A DNA stretch of 64,000 bases from the NCBI GenBank assembly GCA_945874225.1, contig CAMCFT010000016.1:21338-85337 (forward strand). The letters are read 5' to 3'. The stretch is from Flavobacterium psychrophilum (GTDB taxonomy: Bacteria; Bacteroidota; Bacteroidia; Flavobacteriales; Flavobacteriaceae). This document shows, one piece after another, positions 37,514 to 46,965 of the stretch. Position 1 is the first letter of the stretch, and every line of letters begins with the position of its first letter. The position numbers and the translations under genes were made by a program. A model generated the notes under the pieces. It worked only from the letters and a program-made list of their open reading frames with translations. It was not told where the DNA came from and did no database searches.

Positions 37514-39613
37514 ATGTTACAGAATCCAAAAAGATATACCATTACAGCGGCATTGCCTTATACAAACGGACCCATTCATATTGGGCATTTGGCGGGTGTT
37601 TACGTGCCTTCGGATATTTATTCCAGATATTTAAGATTGCAGGGAAGAGACGTTTTGTTTGTGTGCGGAAGTGATGAACACGGGGTTGCGATTTCTATGA
37701 AAGCCAAGAAAGAAGGGGTTACACCTCAGGAAGTAATCGACAAATACGATGGAATTATAAGAAAATCGTTCTCGGATTTTGGAATTTCGTTTGATAATTA
37801 TTCAAGAACTTCGGCTAAAATTCATCACGATACGGCTTCGGAATTTTTTAGAACGCTGTATGATAAAGGTGATTTTATCGAGGAAGTGACCGAGCAATTG
37901 TATGATGCAAAAGCAGACCAATTCTTGGCAGACCGTTTTGTTGTGGGAACTTGCCCAAAATGTGGCAACGAAGAAGCTTATGGTGACCAATGCGAAAAAT
38001 GTGGTTCGACGCTAAATGCAACCGATTTGATTAATCCAAAATCGACTATTACCGGAGAAACTCCAATAATGAAAAAGACGAAACACTGGTTTTTGCCTTT
38101 GGATCGTTATGAAGATTTCTTGAAAGAATGGATTCTCGTTGGACATAAAAACGACTGGAAACCCAATGTTTACGGACAAGTAAAATCGTGGATTGACGGC
38201 GGACTGGAACCTCGTGCGGTAACTCGTGACCTTGATTGGGGAATTGATGTGCCGGTTGAAGGTGCCGAAGGAAAAAAATTATATGTTTGGTTTGACGCAC
38301 CAATAGGTTACATTTCATCTACGAAAGAATGGGCTTTGCGTGAAGGAAAAAATTGGGAACCTTATTGGAAAGATCAGGATACGAAACTGGTTCACTTCAT
38401 TGGGAAAGACAATATTGTTTTTCATTGCATCATTTTTCCGGCAATGTTGAAAGCCGAAGGAAGTTATATTTTGCCGGACAATGTTCCTGCAAATGAGTTC
38501 TTGAACTTGGAAGGAAATAAATTATCTACGTCTAAAAACTGGGCGGTTTGGTTGCACGAATATTTAGAAGAATTCCCGAATCAGCAAGATGTTTTGCGTT
38601 ATGCGTTGACATCGAATGCACCAGAAACCAAGGATAATGATTTTACCTGGAAAGATTTTCAGGCGAGAAACAACAATGAATTAGTTGCGATTTTTGGTAA
38701 TTTCATCAATCGTGTGGTGGTTTTAACCAATAAATATTACGAGGGAATTGTTCCAAGTCCAAGCCCCCTAACCCCCGAAGGGGGAATTCCCAACTTTAGT
38801 GATTATGACGCTGCCGTTTTGGCTGAATTGAAAGCGTATCCAGCCGTGATTTCGAGTTCGATAGAGCGTTATAGATTTAGAGAAGCATTAAGCGAATTGA
38901 TGAATGTTGCACGTTTGGGAAATAAATATCTTGCCGATGAAGAGCCTTGGAAAATGATAAAAACTGATCCAGCTCGCGTACAAACCCAAATGTATGTGGC
39001 TTTGCAAATTGCAGCTGCTTTGAGTTCACTTTGCGAACCTTTCTTGCCATTTACCGCTACGAAATTGTCGAAAATTCTAAAAATAGATGATAAAATAGAT
39101 TGGAAAACAGTTGCTGACAATTCGGATTTAATTCCTGCAGGACACCAAATTGGTGAAGCCGAATTGCTTTTCGCCAAAATTGAAGATGAAGAAATTCAAA
39201 AACAAATAGACAAATTGGAAGCTACAAAAACTGCTAACCAAGAAGAGATTGCTTCGTCCCTCGCAAAGACAGAACCACAAAAAGAATTGATTCAATTTGA
39301 TGATTTTGCCAAAATGGACATCCGTACAGGAACGATTCTGGAAGCCGAAAAAATGCCAAAAGCCAACAAATTGTTGATTTTGAAAGTTGACACAGGAATT
39401 GATGTTCGCACCATAGTTTCGGGAATTGCAGAAAGTTTTTCACCAGAAGAAATCATCGGAAAACGCGTAACTGTTTTAGTAAATTTAGCTCCAAGAAACC
39501 TTCGTGGTGTGGAAAGTCAAGGTATGATTTTGATGACTACAAATGCCGAAGGAAAACTGGTTTTCGTGAATCCAGATGTGGATGGAGTTGCCAATGGCGA
39601 GACAATAAATTAA
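37514..39613 (+). CDS. metG: Methionyl-tRNA synthetase with two repeat-derived inserts
   Basis: Class I synthetase, 699 residues. [19 protein letters not shown] carries the HIGH motif. The zinc knuckle is [18 protein letters not shown] (about 157-175). [12 protein letters not shown] provides the KMSKS-equivalent. An anticodon-binding helical domain follows, and a C-terminal EMAP/Trbp111-type tRNA-binding domain starts near [20 protein letters not shown] (about 595). Residues 417-425 (SPLTPEGGI) and 578-587 ([10 protein letters not shown]) are encoded by interspersed palindromic repeat modules in frame. Both fall at domain linkers, so function is probably kept. Confidence 0.97.
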   Translation: MLQNPKRYTITAALPYTNGPIHIGHLAGVYVPSDIYSRYLRLQGRDVLFVCGSDEHGVAISMKAKKEGVTPQEVIDKYDGIIRKSFSDFGISFDNYSRTSAKIHHDTASEFFRTLYDKGDFIEEVTEQLYDAKADQFLADRFVVGTCPKCGNEEAYGDQCEKCGSTLNATDLINPKSTITGETPIMKKTKHWFLPLDRYEDFLKEWILVGHKNDWKPNVYGQVKSWIDGGLEPRAVTRDLDWGIDVPVEGAEGKKLYVWFDAPIGYISSTKEWALREGKNWEPYWKDQDTKLVHFIGKDNIVFHCIIFPAMLKAEGSYILPDNVPANEFLNLEGNKLSTSKNWAVWLHEYLEEFPNQQDVLRYALTSNAPETKDNDFTWKDFQARNNNELVAIFGNFINRVVVLTNKYYEGIVPSPSPLTPEGGIPNFSDYDAAVLAELKAYPAVISSSIERYRFREALSELMNVARLGNKYLADEEPWKMIKTDPARVQTQMYVALQIAAALSSLCEPFLPFTATKLSKILKIDDKIDWKTVADNSDLIPAGHQIGEAELLFAKIEDEEIQKQIDKLEATKTANQEEIASSLAKTEPQKELIQFDDFAKMDIRTGTILEAEKMPKANKLLILKVDTGIDVRTIVSGIAESFSPEEIIGKRVTVLVNLAPRNLRGVESQGMILMTTNAEGKLVFVNPDVDGVANGETIN
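38762..38788 (+). repeat. CCCCCTAACCCCCGAAGG module inside metG
   Basis: 27 bases matching the module at 29266-29291 and its inverse at 29365-29390. It is read in the frame that avoids its TAA, giving SPLTPEGGI (residues 417-425), between the catalytic core and the anticodon-binding domain. Confidence 0.85.
39245..39272 (+). repeat. GATTGCTTCGTCCCTCGC module inside metG
   Basis: 28 bases encoding [10 protein letters not shown] (578-587) in the linker before the C-terminal tRNA-binding domain. The other strand would read SLRGTKQSL, a peptide I remember as a frequent artefact in Bacteroidota gene predictions, because this module is widely interspersed in those genomes. Confidence 0.7.
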
Positions 39614-39691
39614 AAAAAATTAACCACAAATTCGCAAATTTTAATTCAACAAAAAAGAATAATCTGCAAATCTGCGGTAAAACATATTAAA

Positions 39692-40378
39692 ATGAATCTA
39701 AAAGTAATTGCTTTCGACGCTGACGACACCTTGTTTATTAACGAACCTTATTTTCAGGAAACAGAACAAAGATTCTGTGGTTTGATGGAGGATTATTTGT
39801 CGCATCAAGGAATTTCGCAAGAGCTTTTTAAAGTAGAAATCGATAATTTAAAAATCTACGGTTACGGAATCAAGGCATACATTCTTTCGATGATCGAAGC
39901 CGCTATGAAAATTTCGAACAATACAATTCCTATTGAAGTAATTGAAAAAATCATCGAATACGGAAAAGAATTACTCGAAAAACCCATTGAATTATTAGAT
40001 GGTGTCGAAGAAACCTTAGATGCTTTGCACGGGAAATACAAACTCGTGGTTGCTACCAAAGGCGATTTATTGGATCAACGCCGAAAATTACACGATTCAG
40101 GTTTGGGACATTATTTTCACCATATCGAAGTAATGGCGGACAAGCAGGAAAAAGATTATTCTGATTTGATAAAACGTTTGGAGATTCAGCCCGAGGAATT
40201 TTTTATGATTGGTAACTCATTGAAATCCGATGTTTTGCCTGTTTTGTCCATTGGAGGACACGCCGTGCATATTCCGTTTCACACTACTTGGGCACACGAA
40301 AGAATTGACTATAAAGTAGAACACAAAAACTTCAATACTTTCGAAAAAATGACTGATGTTTTAAAAAGACTGCAATAA
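39692..40378 (+). CDS. HAD-family hydrolase
   Basis: 228-residue cytoplasmic phosphatase-like enzyme. Motif I is FDADDTLF (nucleophile Asp10 and Asp12), motif II is VVATKGD, a conserved Lys lies in the ADKQEKDYSDL region, and motif IV is MIGNSLKSDV. A helical cap lies between about 20 and 100. The substrate is unknown. The stop overlaps the next start by one base (TAATG), coupling it to the CAT-like gene. Confidence 0.9.
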   Translation: MNLKVIAFDADDTLFINEPYFQETEQRFCGLMEDYLSHQGISQELFKVEIDNLKIYGYGIKAYILSMIEAAMKISNNTIPIEVIEKIIEYGKELLEKPIELLDGVEETLDALHGKYKLVVATKGDLLDQRRKLHDSGLGHYFHHIEVMADKQEKDYSDLIKRLEIQPEEFFMIGNSLKSDVLPVLSIGGHAVHIPFHTTWAHERIDYKVEHKNFNTFEKMTDVLKRLQ

Positions 40379-41007
40379 TGAGAACCCTTTTAGACCTAGA
40401 AAACTGGAACCGAAAAGAACACTTTTTGTTCTTTAAACAAATGGAAGAACCTTTTTTTGGAATTACCACAACCATTGATTGCACCAAAGGGTATGAAACT
40501 GCAAAAAAATTGGGGACATCCTTTTTTGTGTATTATTTGCACAAAACCATTGTTGCAGTGAATGCGATTGAATCCTTTCGTTATCGGATAATTGATGATG
40601 CGATTTACATCTATGATTCCATTGATGCGTCGGCAACAATAATGCGTGATGACAAAACTTTCGGCTTTTCACTGATTGAATATTCTGCTGATTTTGAAAT
40701 TTTTGCCGCAAATACATTCAAGGAAATTGAAAGAATAAAAAACACTCCCGGACTTTTTACTAGAGAATTTTCAAATGATAACGTAATCCATTTTTCAGCA
40801 ATCCCCTGGATCAATTTCACCTCACTTTCTCATGCCAGAAGTTATACTTTTCCGGATAGTTGCCCGAAAATTTCTTTTGGAAAAATGATGATTTCCGATG
40901 ATGGAAAAAGAACAATGTCGATGTCAGTTCACGTGCATCACGGATTGATGGATGGTTATCACGCGGGACAATTCGTGGATTATTTTCAGGAATTGATGAA
41001 CAGGTAA
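40378..41007 (+). CDS. Chloramphenicol acetyltransferase-like protein (CatA fold)
   Basis: 209 residues of the type A chloramphenicol acetyltransferase fold. The N-terminal NWNRKEHFLFFKQMEEPFFG and the catalytic VHVHHGLMDGYHAGQF (HHxxxDG with the active His) are both clear. Chromosomal Bacteroidota homologues are not proof of drug resistance, and it sits in a housekeeping context with a HAD hydrolase, so another acyl acceptor is possible. No mobile element is adjacent. Confidence 0.88.
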   Translation: MRTLLDLENWNRKEHFLFFKQMEEPFFGITTTIDCTKGYETAKKLGTSFFVYYLHKTIVAVNAIESFRYRIIDDAIYIYDSIDASATIMRDDKTFGFSLIEYSADFEIFAANTFKEIERIKNTPGLFTREFSNDNVIHFSAIPWINFTSLSHARSYTFPDSCPKISFGKMMISDDGKRTMSMSVHVHHGLMDGYHAGQFVDYFQELMNR

Positions 41008-41058
41008 AAAAGTTTTCAGTTTTCAATCACAGTTTTCAGGTTGTATAGAAATAAAAAA

Positions 41059-41136
41059 TCGCAGTCTGCGAACAAACTATTGCTGCAAACTGCGACTGTA
41101 ACCTGATTCATAATACCCTTTGGGGGCTAGGGTGCT
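41059..41136. repeat. Hairpin plus GGGGGCTAGGGTGCT module between convergent genes
   Basis: The arms 41059-41069/41085-41095 (TCGCAGTCTGC, one mismatch) form a hairpin. At 41112-41136 a diverged CCCTTTGGGGGCTAGGGTG module directly abuts the ssb stop codon, echoing its placement at the TPR gene end (29365). Confidence 0.6.
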
Positions 41137-41469
41137 TTATTTCCCCAAAAGCAGCACATCATTCGCGACAACTTCGGTAATATATCGTTTTTCTCCGTTT
41201 TTATCGTCGTAACTTCTGTGGGTTAGTTTTCCTTCGATGGCTATTTGAATACCTTTGGTTACATATTTTTCGATAATATCGGCAGTTTTTCCCCAAGCAA
41301 CCACTTTGTGCCATTCGGTTTGTTCCACTTTTTCTCCTTTGTCATTTTTGTAACTATCGTTTGTGGCGATGGTTAAATTGGCTACTTTTTTTCCTCCATC
41401 AAAATTTTTGATTTCTGGATCGTTACCTACGTTTCCGATTAATTGTACTTTGTTTTTCATTGCATTCAT
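41137..41469 (-). CDS. ssb: Single-stranded DNA-binding protein
   Basis: OB-fold protein that coats single-stranded DNA. From the ATG at 41469 (MNAMKNKVQLIGNVGNDPEI) it has 110 residues. A frame start at 41520 would add MNEQFNKMYTNNLNLHA, which no SSB should have. The core includes KVANLTIATNDSYKNDKGEK, TEWHKVVAWGKTADIIEKYV and GIQIAIEGKLTHRSYDD. The Gly/Pro-rich tail and acidic tip of main SSBs are missing (it ends NDVLLLGK), so this is probably an accessory or short SSB. A longer paralogue may exist elsewhere. Confidence 0.93.
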   Translation of the reverse strand: MNAMKNKVQLIGNVGNDPEIKNFDGGKKVANLTIATNDSYKNDKGEKVEQTEWHKVVAWGKTADIIEKYVTKGIQIAIEGKLTHRSYDDKNGEKRYITEVVANDVLLLGK

Positions 41470-41602
41470 GGCGTGTAAATTTAAATTGTTAGTATACATT
41501 TTGTTGAATTGTTCGTTCAAATCAACAGGGCAAAGATGCGATGGTTCTAAAAATTTATTCGGTAGATAACTACTTACTTTCGGTTGTAACTATTTGTAAC
41601 CG

Positions 41603-41632
41603 TTTGTAAATGGAAATTAATTGTTATATTTG
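41603..41632 (+). promoter_or_regulatory. Candidate promoter of the DUF389 gene
   Basis: TTTG (41603-41606), 18 bases, then TATATTTG (41625-41632). This is a close match to the -33/-7 pattern of Bacteroidota, about 70 bases before the ATG. Confidence 0.55.
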
Positions 41633-41702
41633 ATTGATTTTAAAAGAATTAATTGATTTTTTTGAATCACAAATAATTTTCAAAGAAAGCAACTGATAAA
41701 GG

Positions 41703-43007
41703 ATGATAAATAAAATACTAAAATTTACAGACCTTCATTTTGGAGAAGAGGACAAACAAAAAGTATTAGAAACTGTAAAATCTAATATATCCTTTAGAGG
41801 TTCAAACTTATGGATTTTAGCTTGTGCCATAGTAGTGGCTTCCATAGGATTAAATGTAAATTCTACAGCAGTTATCATTGGCGCAATGCTTATTTCTCCT
41901 TTAATGGGACCCATTATTGGCGCTGGATTTGGACTTGGAATTTATGATTCCGAATTGATTAAAAAATCATTAAAGAACCTTTTCATAGCAACCATTGTTA
42001 GTTTAGCAGTATCAACTACATACTTTTATTTAAGCCCATTCAAAGAAACACAATCTGAATTATTAGCGAGAACATCGCCAAATATTTATGATTTATTCAT
42101 TGCTTTTTTCGGAGGACTTGTAGGTGTAATTGCCATAACAAGAGTTGAAAAAGGAAACCCAATTCCAGGTGTCGCCATTGCTACAGCTTTAATGCCTCCC
42201 TTATGTACTGCTGGATATGGATTGGCCATTGGAAACATAAAATTCTTTTTGGGCGCCTTATTTTTATATACTATTAACTGTGTTTTTATTGGCATATCGA
42301 CATTTCTAATTGTAAAATATTTGAAATATCCTGCTGTGAAACAAGTTAATGCCAAACGTCAAAAACAAATAAAATACGGAATTACAGCCTTGACATTAGC
42401 ATTGATGATTCCCAGCATTTTTTTTGCATATAAGTTGTTTGATGAAAAAAAAACCAGCCAAAAAATCAATCTTTTTATTGAAAATGAATTTATAACTAAA
42501 GGATATGCTATTCTGTATAAAAAAATAGATTTGAATACAAATCCTAAAAAAATTGAACTTGCTTTTTTAAGACATAAATTCAATCCGGAAGAAATTAAGT
42601 CGTTTAATAAAGCATTAAATGCCTATCATATTGAAAATATCCAATTGAAAATTACTCAGGACACAACAGATATTAAGAAATATATAGTAGATCAAATCAA
42701 TTCAGGAAAATCAAATTTAGACGCAAAAGACTTAACAATCAGTCAATTAAAAAATGAAATTGCATTAAACCAATACAATAATAAAGCATTATTAGATGAG
42801 ATAAAAATTATTTTTCCTGAAATCGAAAATATCTCCATTTCAAATCACACATTCAATAAAAATACCGATAGCTCTCATGTTTATCCTATTTTGATTTATA
42901 ATAGCAAGACCTATTTGACCGAGCCATCAAAACAAAAAATGCAAATGTGGTTGCAAAAAAGACTCTCAAAAGAAAGAATAGAAATTTACAAACAAGAAAT
43001 AAATTAA
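41703..43007 (+). CDS. DUF389 (TIGR00341-type) membrane protein
   Basis: 434 residues. The first part (about 25-240) has six or so helices with the DUF389 signature (AIVVASIGLNVNSTAVIIGA, MLISPLMGPIIGAGFGLGI, AIATALMPPLCTAGYGLAIG). The C-terminal half (about 250-434) is soluble and charged. The family is widespread and poorly characterised. Its own promoter candidate and the convergent ssb arrangement suggest a single-gene unit. Confidence 0.88.
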   Translation: MINKILKFTDLHFGEEDKQKVLETVKSNISFRGSNLWILACAIVVASIGLNVNSTAVIIGAMLISPLMGPIIGAGFGLGIYDSELIKKSLKNLFIATIVSLAVSTTYFYLSPFKETQSELLARTSPNIYDLFIAFFGGLVGVIAITRVEKGNPIPGVAIATALMPPLCTAGYGLAIGNIKFFLGALFLYTINCVFIGISTFLIVKYLKYPAVKQVNAKRQKQIKYGITALTLALMIPSIFFAYKLFDEKKTSQKINLFIENEFITKGYAILYKKIDLNTNPKKIELAFLRHKFNPEEIKSFNKALNAYHIENIQLKITQDTTDIKKYIVDQINSGKSNLDAKDLTISQLKNEIALNQYNNKALLDEIKIIFPEIENISISNHTFNKNTDSSHVYPILIYNSKTYLTEPSKQKMQMWLQKRLSKERIEIYKQEIN

Positions 43008-43103
43008 TCAAAAAGATTTGATTCAGAATAAATAACTCAATACAAAACGATTTTGCTTCGGATCGAAATCTCTCAAGACGAAGTAAAGACAAAATATCAA
43101 AAT

Positions 43104-43451
43104 ATGAAAACTTGCCTGGAATGTGGAGACAAAATTGTAGGTCGCGAAGACAAAAAGTTTTGCAGCGACGGCTGTCGCAACGCTTACAATAACAAAATAA
43201 ATAAAGACAGCACTAATTTTATGCGCAATGTCAACAATAAATTGCGCAAAAATTACCGCATTCTTTCGGCTTTGAATGTCGATGGGAAAGGCAAAACCAC
43301 AAAATCAAAACTTTTGAGCAAGGGTTTCGATTTTGAATTTTTTACCAATATTTTAGAAACCAAAACAGGAAACACCTACTTTTTTGTTTACGACCAAGGC
43401 TATCGCCTTTTGGAAGGTGACTATTATATGCTTGTCAAAAAAGAAATTTAG
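43104..43451 (+). CDS. Small zinc-ribbon protein
   Basis: 115 residues from the ATG at 43104 (MKTCLECGDKIVGREDKKFC). An earlier in-frame start at 43053 would add 17 residues without support. CLECGDKIVGREDKKFCSDGC is a zinc ribbon (CxxC...CxxxC). The rest is basic, then beta-rich (FFVYDQGYRLLEGDYYMLVK). It could bind nucleic acid; the function is unknown. It lies 20 bases before the M28 peptidase gene. Confidence 0.75.
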   Translation: MKTCLECGDKIVGREDKKFCSDGCRNAYNNKINKDSTNFMRNVNNKLRKNYRILSALNVDGKGKTTKSKLLSKGFDFEFFTNILETKTGNTYFFVYDQGYRLLEGDYYMLVKKEI

Positions 43452-43471
43452 AACCCAAAACCTACCTAATT

Positions 43472-45871
43472 ATGATAAAAAAAGATTATTCACCACTTTT
43501 ATCCGTTTTGTTTATCCTTGGAATCCTTGGATTTATTTTCTTCACAATGATGCCACAATGGACATCTGACGATGAAGTTCCGCTGTCGGAATTTTCGACC
43601 AAAAGAGCTTTGGAACAAGTAAAAAATATTTCTAAAGAGCCTCATTTTGTGGGTTCAGAAAATCACGATGTTGTTGCCAATTATTTAGTAAAAGAATTAG
43701 AAAAACTGGGGCTGGGAACTTCCGTTCAGGAAGGTTTTGCTTTTTCGGATTGGGGAACATTGACAAAATGCAAGAATATTTTGGCTCGAATAAAAGGAAC
43801 AAACAGCGACAAAGCCTTGCTGTTGCTGACCCATTATGACAGCGCACCACATTCTTTTTCTCTTGGCGCGAGCGATGCAGGTTCAGGTGTGGCAACAATC
43901 TTAGAAAGCGTTCGTGCTTTTATAAACAATAAAACACCGCATAAAAATGATATTATTATTCTGTTTTCGGATGCTGAAGAGTTGGGGTTGAATGGCGCAG
44001 CGCTTTTCGTCACCGAACATAAATGGGCGAAAGAAGTAGGTTTAGTGTTGAATTTTGAAGCCCGTGGATCTTCTGGTCCAAGTTATATGTTGATGGAAAC
44101 CAATGGTGGAAACGCTGGATTAGTCAAAGAATTCGCGGCAGCAAATCCAAAATTTCCCGTCTCCAATTCGCTAATGTACAGCATTTACAAAATGTTGCCC
44201 AACGATACTGATTTGACAGTCTTTAGAAAAAATGGCAATATTCAAGGCTACAATTTTGCTTTTATAGACGGTCATTATAATTATCACACGGCTCAGGATG
44301 ACATCAATCATTTGAGCAAAAACACATTGGCACACCAAGGAGAATATTTGATGCCGTTGCTAAATTATTTTTCGAATGCTAATTTAAACACAACACAAAC
44401 CACTAGTGACGATGTTTATTTTACGATTCCTTTTACTTTTATAAGCTATCCTTTTAGCTGGGTTTTACCAATGGTGATCATTGCTTTTGTGCTCTTACTG
44501 ATAATACTATTCGTAGGAATTGGCAAACGAATTATAATTGGTAAAGAAATTTGGAGAGGATTTATACCGTTTTTAGGTTCGATAATCGTTTCTGGATTAA
44601 TAACCTTTTTTGGATGGAAATTGTTGCTAAAAGTATATCCTCAATACAACGATTTACTCAACGGATTCACCTATAACGGACACGATTACATTGCGGCTTT
44701 CGTATTGTTGAGTTTGGCCATTAGTTTTGCTTTTTACCAACGTTTTTCTGTGAAAAAAGTGACGATGAACCATTTCATTGCGCCATTATTTATTTGGATA
44801 CTCATCAACGGATTGCTTGCCTTCTTCCTGAAAGGCGCAGGATTCTTGATAATTCCCGTTTTTGCAGGATTGATTATGTTGGCTTCTTTTGTAATTACCC
44901 AAAAATCAAATTGGAAACTAAATCTCCTTCTAAGCATTCCCGCATTGCTGATTATTGCGCCTTTTATTCAAATGTTTCCAATAGGTTTGGGTCTAAAATT
45001 GTTGTTTGGAAGTGCCATTCTTACTGCGTTGGCATTTGGTTTATTGTTGCCGGTTTTTGGCTCATTTTCACGAAAAGGAATGTCGTCCTTACTATTGTTT
45101 CTTGTTGCGATTGGTTTTTTCGCAAAAGCACATTATTATTCCGGTTATGAATTAGGCAAAGCCAAATCCAATAGTTTGGTCTATATCCTCGATGCTGATA
45201 AAAACAAAGCCTTTTGGGCAACTTATGACACGAATCTTGATGACTGGACAAAAGCGTATTTAGGAGAAAACCCAAAAGATGCCAATGAATTAAACTCAAT
45301 TTCATTACCAAGCAAATACAATTCCGGGTTTACTTTTATGGCTGATGCGCCAATGAAAGAACTAGCGAAACCAACCATCGAATTCTTGAAAGACAGCGTT
45401 GTTGGTGCCAATCGTTATTTAAAAATCCAAATTACACCCAACAGAAAAGTAAATCGTTACGATGTTTTTGCCAGTGAAAATTTAGAAATCCAGAATTTCA
45501 AAGCAAACGGGGTATCTTTATTAGGACAAAAAGGTTCCAAATACGAACGAAAAGGTAAGAAATTGTTGAGCTATTATGTGGTGGATCAACTTCCGCTGGA
45601 AATCGAATTTAGTGTTCCGGCATCAAGCGTTTTAGATTTGGATATGATGGAAAACTCTTTCGATTTGATGAACAATCCACTGTTTTCGATGGCAAAAAGA
45701 GCAAATTGGATGATGCCAACACCTTATGTTTTGAATGATGCTATAGTTATTAAACAAAAAATAAAACCAACTGCTACGATAGTGGAAGTAAAACCTTTGA
45801 ATTCCAAAATTCAATATGCTGTAAAAAAAGATAACGTAACGGTTGTTAAAGACAGTTTGAAAAAACCATAA
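43472..45871 (+). CDS. Membrane-anchored M28 family peptidase
   Basis: 799 residues. One N-terminal helix (about 8-28) precedes a zinc peptidase domain (about 45-310) with LLLTHYDSAP (metal His/Asp), LGASDAGSGVATILE (bridging Asp), FSDAEELGLNGA (catalytic Glu pair) and YNYHTAQDDINH (metal His). Around eight helices follow (about 330-570), then a soluble C-terminal domain. This layout recalls multi-pass M28 proteins. Its last 58 codons have a divergent second copy after the next gene (46793-46963), which suggests its 3' end was replaced when fic entered. Confidence 0.9.
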   Translation: MIKKDYSPLLSVLFILGILGFIFFTMMPQWTSDDEVPLSEFSTKRALEQVKNISKEPHFVGSENHDVVANYLVKELEKLGLGTSVQEGFAFSDWGTLTKCKNILARIKGTNSDKALLLLTHYDSAPHSFSLGASDAGSGVATILESVRAFINNKTPHKNDIIILFSDAEELGLNGAALFVTEHKWAKEVGLVLNFEARGSSGPSYMLMETNGGNAGLVKEFAAANPKFPVSNSLMYSIYKMLPNDTDLTVFRKNGNIQGYNFAFIDGHYNYHTAQDDINHLSKNTLAHQGEYLMPLLNYFSNANLNTTQTTSDDVYFTIPFTFISYPFSWVLPMVIIAFVLLLIILFVGIGKRIIIGKEIWRGFIPFLGSIIVSGLITFFGWKLLLKVYPQYNDLLNGFTYNGHDYIAAFVLLSLAISFAFYQRFSVKKVTMNHFIAPLFIWILINGLLAFFLKGAGFLIIPVFAGLIMLASFVITQKSNWKLNLLLSIPALLIIAPFIQMFPIGLGLKLLFGSAILTALAFGLLLPVFGSFSRKGMSSLLLFLVAIGFFAKAHYYSGYELGKAKSNSLVYILDADKNKAFWATYDTNLDDWTKAYLGENPKDANELNSISLPSKYNSGFTFMADAPMKELAKPTIEFLKDSVVGANRYLKIQITPNRKVNRYDVFASENLEIQNFKANGVSLLGQKGSKYERKGKKLLSYYVVDQLPLEIEFSVPASSVLDLDMMENSFDLMNNPLFSMAKRANWMMPTPYVLNDAIVIKQKIKPTATIVEVKPLNSKIQYAVKKDNVTVVKDSLKKP

Positions 45872-46003
45872 TATGCGGTCATAAATTGTGACGGTATTTA
45901 AACATTCCAGCAAGAAATTAATGATTATATTAGCCAAATAATATATCCTTTTATAACGCAAATCCATCAAATAATTAAAAAAAGAACTTTACAAAGTAGT
46001 CTG

Positions 46004-46792
46004 ATGCAGATAGAATTAAATATTATACCAACTAATTTATTGGAACAATACGTTGCAACTTTCGACCTGTCAATAAAGAAGGATTTTGAAAACCTGAACG
46101 ATAGTGAATTAAGCATTGATACTTTTAGTTTTTATACTTCTGTATCGGCTGTTTTTTCCTCAAAAATTGAAGGCGAACCCATTGAACTCGATTCTTATAT
46201 TAAACACAAACGTTTTGATATTGAATACCTACCTGACTATACTCGCAAAATTGATGATTTATACGATGCTTATCTTTTTGCTCAAAAAAATGTGCTTAAC
46301 CCAAAAAACATAAAATTAGTTCATTCACAGCTATCAAAGCACATTTTGAAAAAATCAAAACAAGGCAAAGTAAGGATTAGCAATATGTTTGTGATAACCA
46401 ACGATGGAAAAATTGAATACGTGGCAGCCTCACCTGAAAAAGTTAAACCGGAAATGCTACGATTTTATACTGATGTAGACCTTTTGGTAAACGCCCATTT
46501 ATCATTTGAAGAAACCTTATTTTTTGCTTCAATGCTTCACTTGGTTTTTGTAAAAATCCATCCTTTTGATGATGGAAACGGACGAACGGCAAGACTTTTA
46601 GAAAAATGGTTTATTGCTCAAAAATTAGGAAGCAATGCTTGGTTTGTGCAATCAGAAAAAAACTATTACGACAATCACCAAACCTATTATAGCAACATCA
46701 GGCGTTTAGGGTTGGAGTATGAAGAACTAAATTACGACGATGCTATGCCTTTTTTGCAAATGCTTCCCAACGCTATTCGCTACAAAGGATAA
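46004..46792 (+). CDS. Fic-domain AMP-transferase
   Basis: 262 residues. The catalytic motif HPFDDGNGRTAR (about 186-197) fits HPFxxGNGRxxR, so AMPylation is predicted. An N-terminal inhibitory helix motif (S/T)xxxE(G/N) is visible as SSKIEG (52-57), making it a class II, self-inhibited Fic. No antitoxin partner is adjacent. It is bracketed by two copies of the peptidase 3' end, and the downstream copy begins at the base after its stop codon. I read it as a recent insertion into the peptidase-SDR gene pair. The target is unknown. Confidence 0.92.
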   Translation: MQIELNIIPTNLLEQYVATFDLSIKKDFENLNDSELSIDTFSFYTSVSAVFSSKIEGEPIELDSYIKHKRFDIEYLPDYTRKIDDLYDAYLFAQKNVLNPKNIKLVHSQLSKHILKKSKQGKVRISNMFVITNDGKIEYVAASPEKVKPEMLRFYTDVDLLVNAHLSFEETLFFASMLHLVFVKIHPFDDGNGRTARLLEKWFIAQKLGSNAWFVQSEKNYYDNHQTYYSNIRRLGLEYEELNYDDAMPFLQMLPNAIRYKG

Positions 46793-46963
46793 AGAGCCAA
46801 TTGGATGATGCCGACACCTTATGTGTTGAATGATGCAGTTGTGATTAAACAAAAAATAAAACCAACAGCTCAAATAGTAGAAGTAAAACCTTTGAATTCC
46901 AAAATTCAATATGCTGTCAAAAAAGATAGCGCAACGGTTGTTAAAGACACATTGAAAAAATAA
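46793..46963 (+). pseudogene. Remnant: second copy of the M28 peptidase 3' end
   Basis: Reads RANWMMPTPYVLNDAVVIKQ and onward to KDTLKK and a stop, parallel to the last 58 residues of the peptidase. By my count about 17 of 174 bases differ, plus a 3-base gap. It has no start codon of its own and starts directly after the fic stop. Its stop is two bases before the SDR ATG, so it probably represents the original end of the peptidase gene. Confidence 0.85.
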
Positions 46964-46965
46964 TA

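Noticed and set aside
39234..39443. Reverse-strand frame containing SLRGTKQSL
   Set aside because: Antisense to metG and explained by the interspersed module; a known kind of annotation artefact.
40378..41007. Chloramphenicol resistance gene
   Set aside because: The fold and HHxxxDG motif are present, but the context is chromosomal and housekeeping, with no mobile element; drug resistance cannot be claimed.
46793..46963. Independent small gene
   Set aside because: No start codon, and it parallels the peptidase C-terminus; better read as a remnant.
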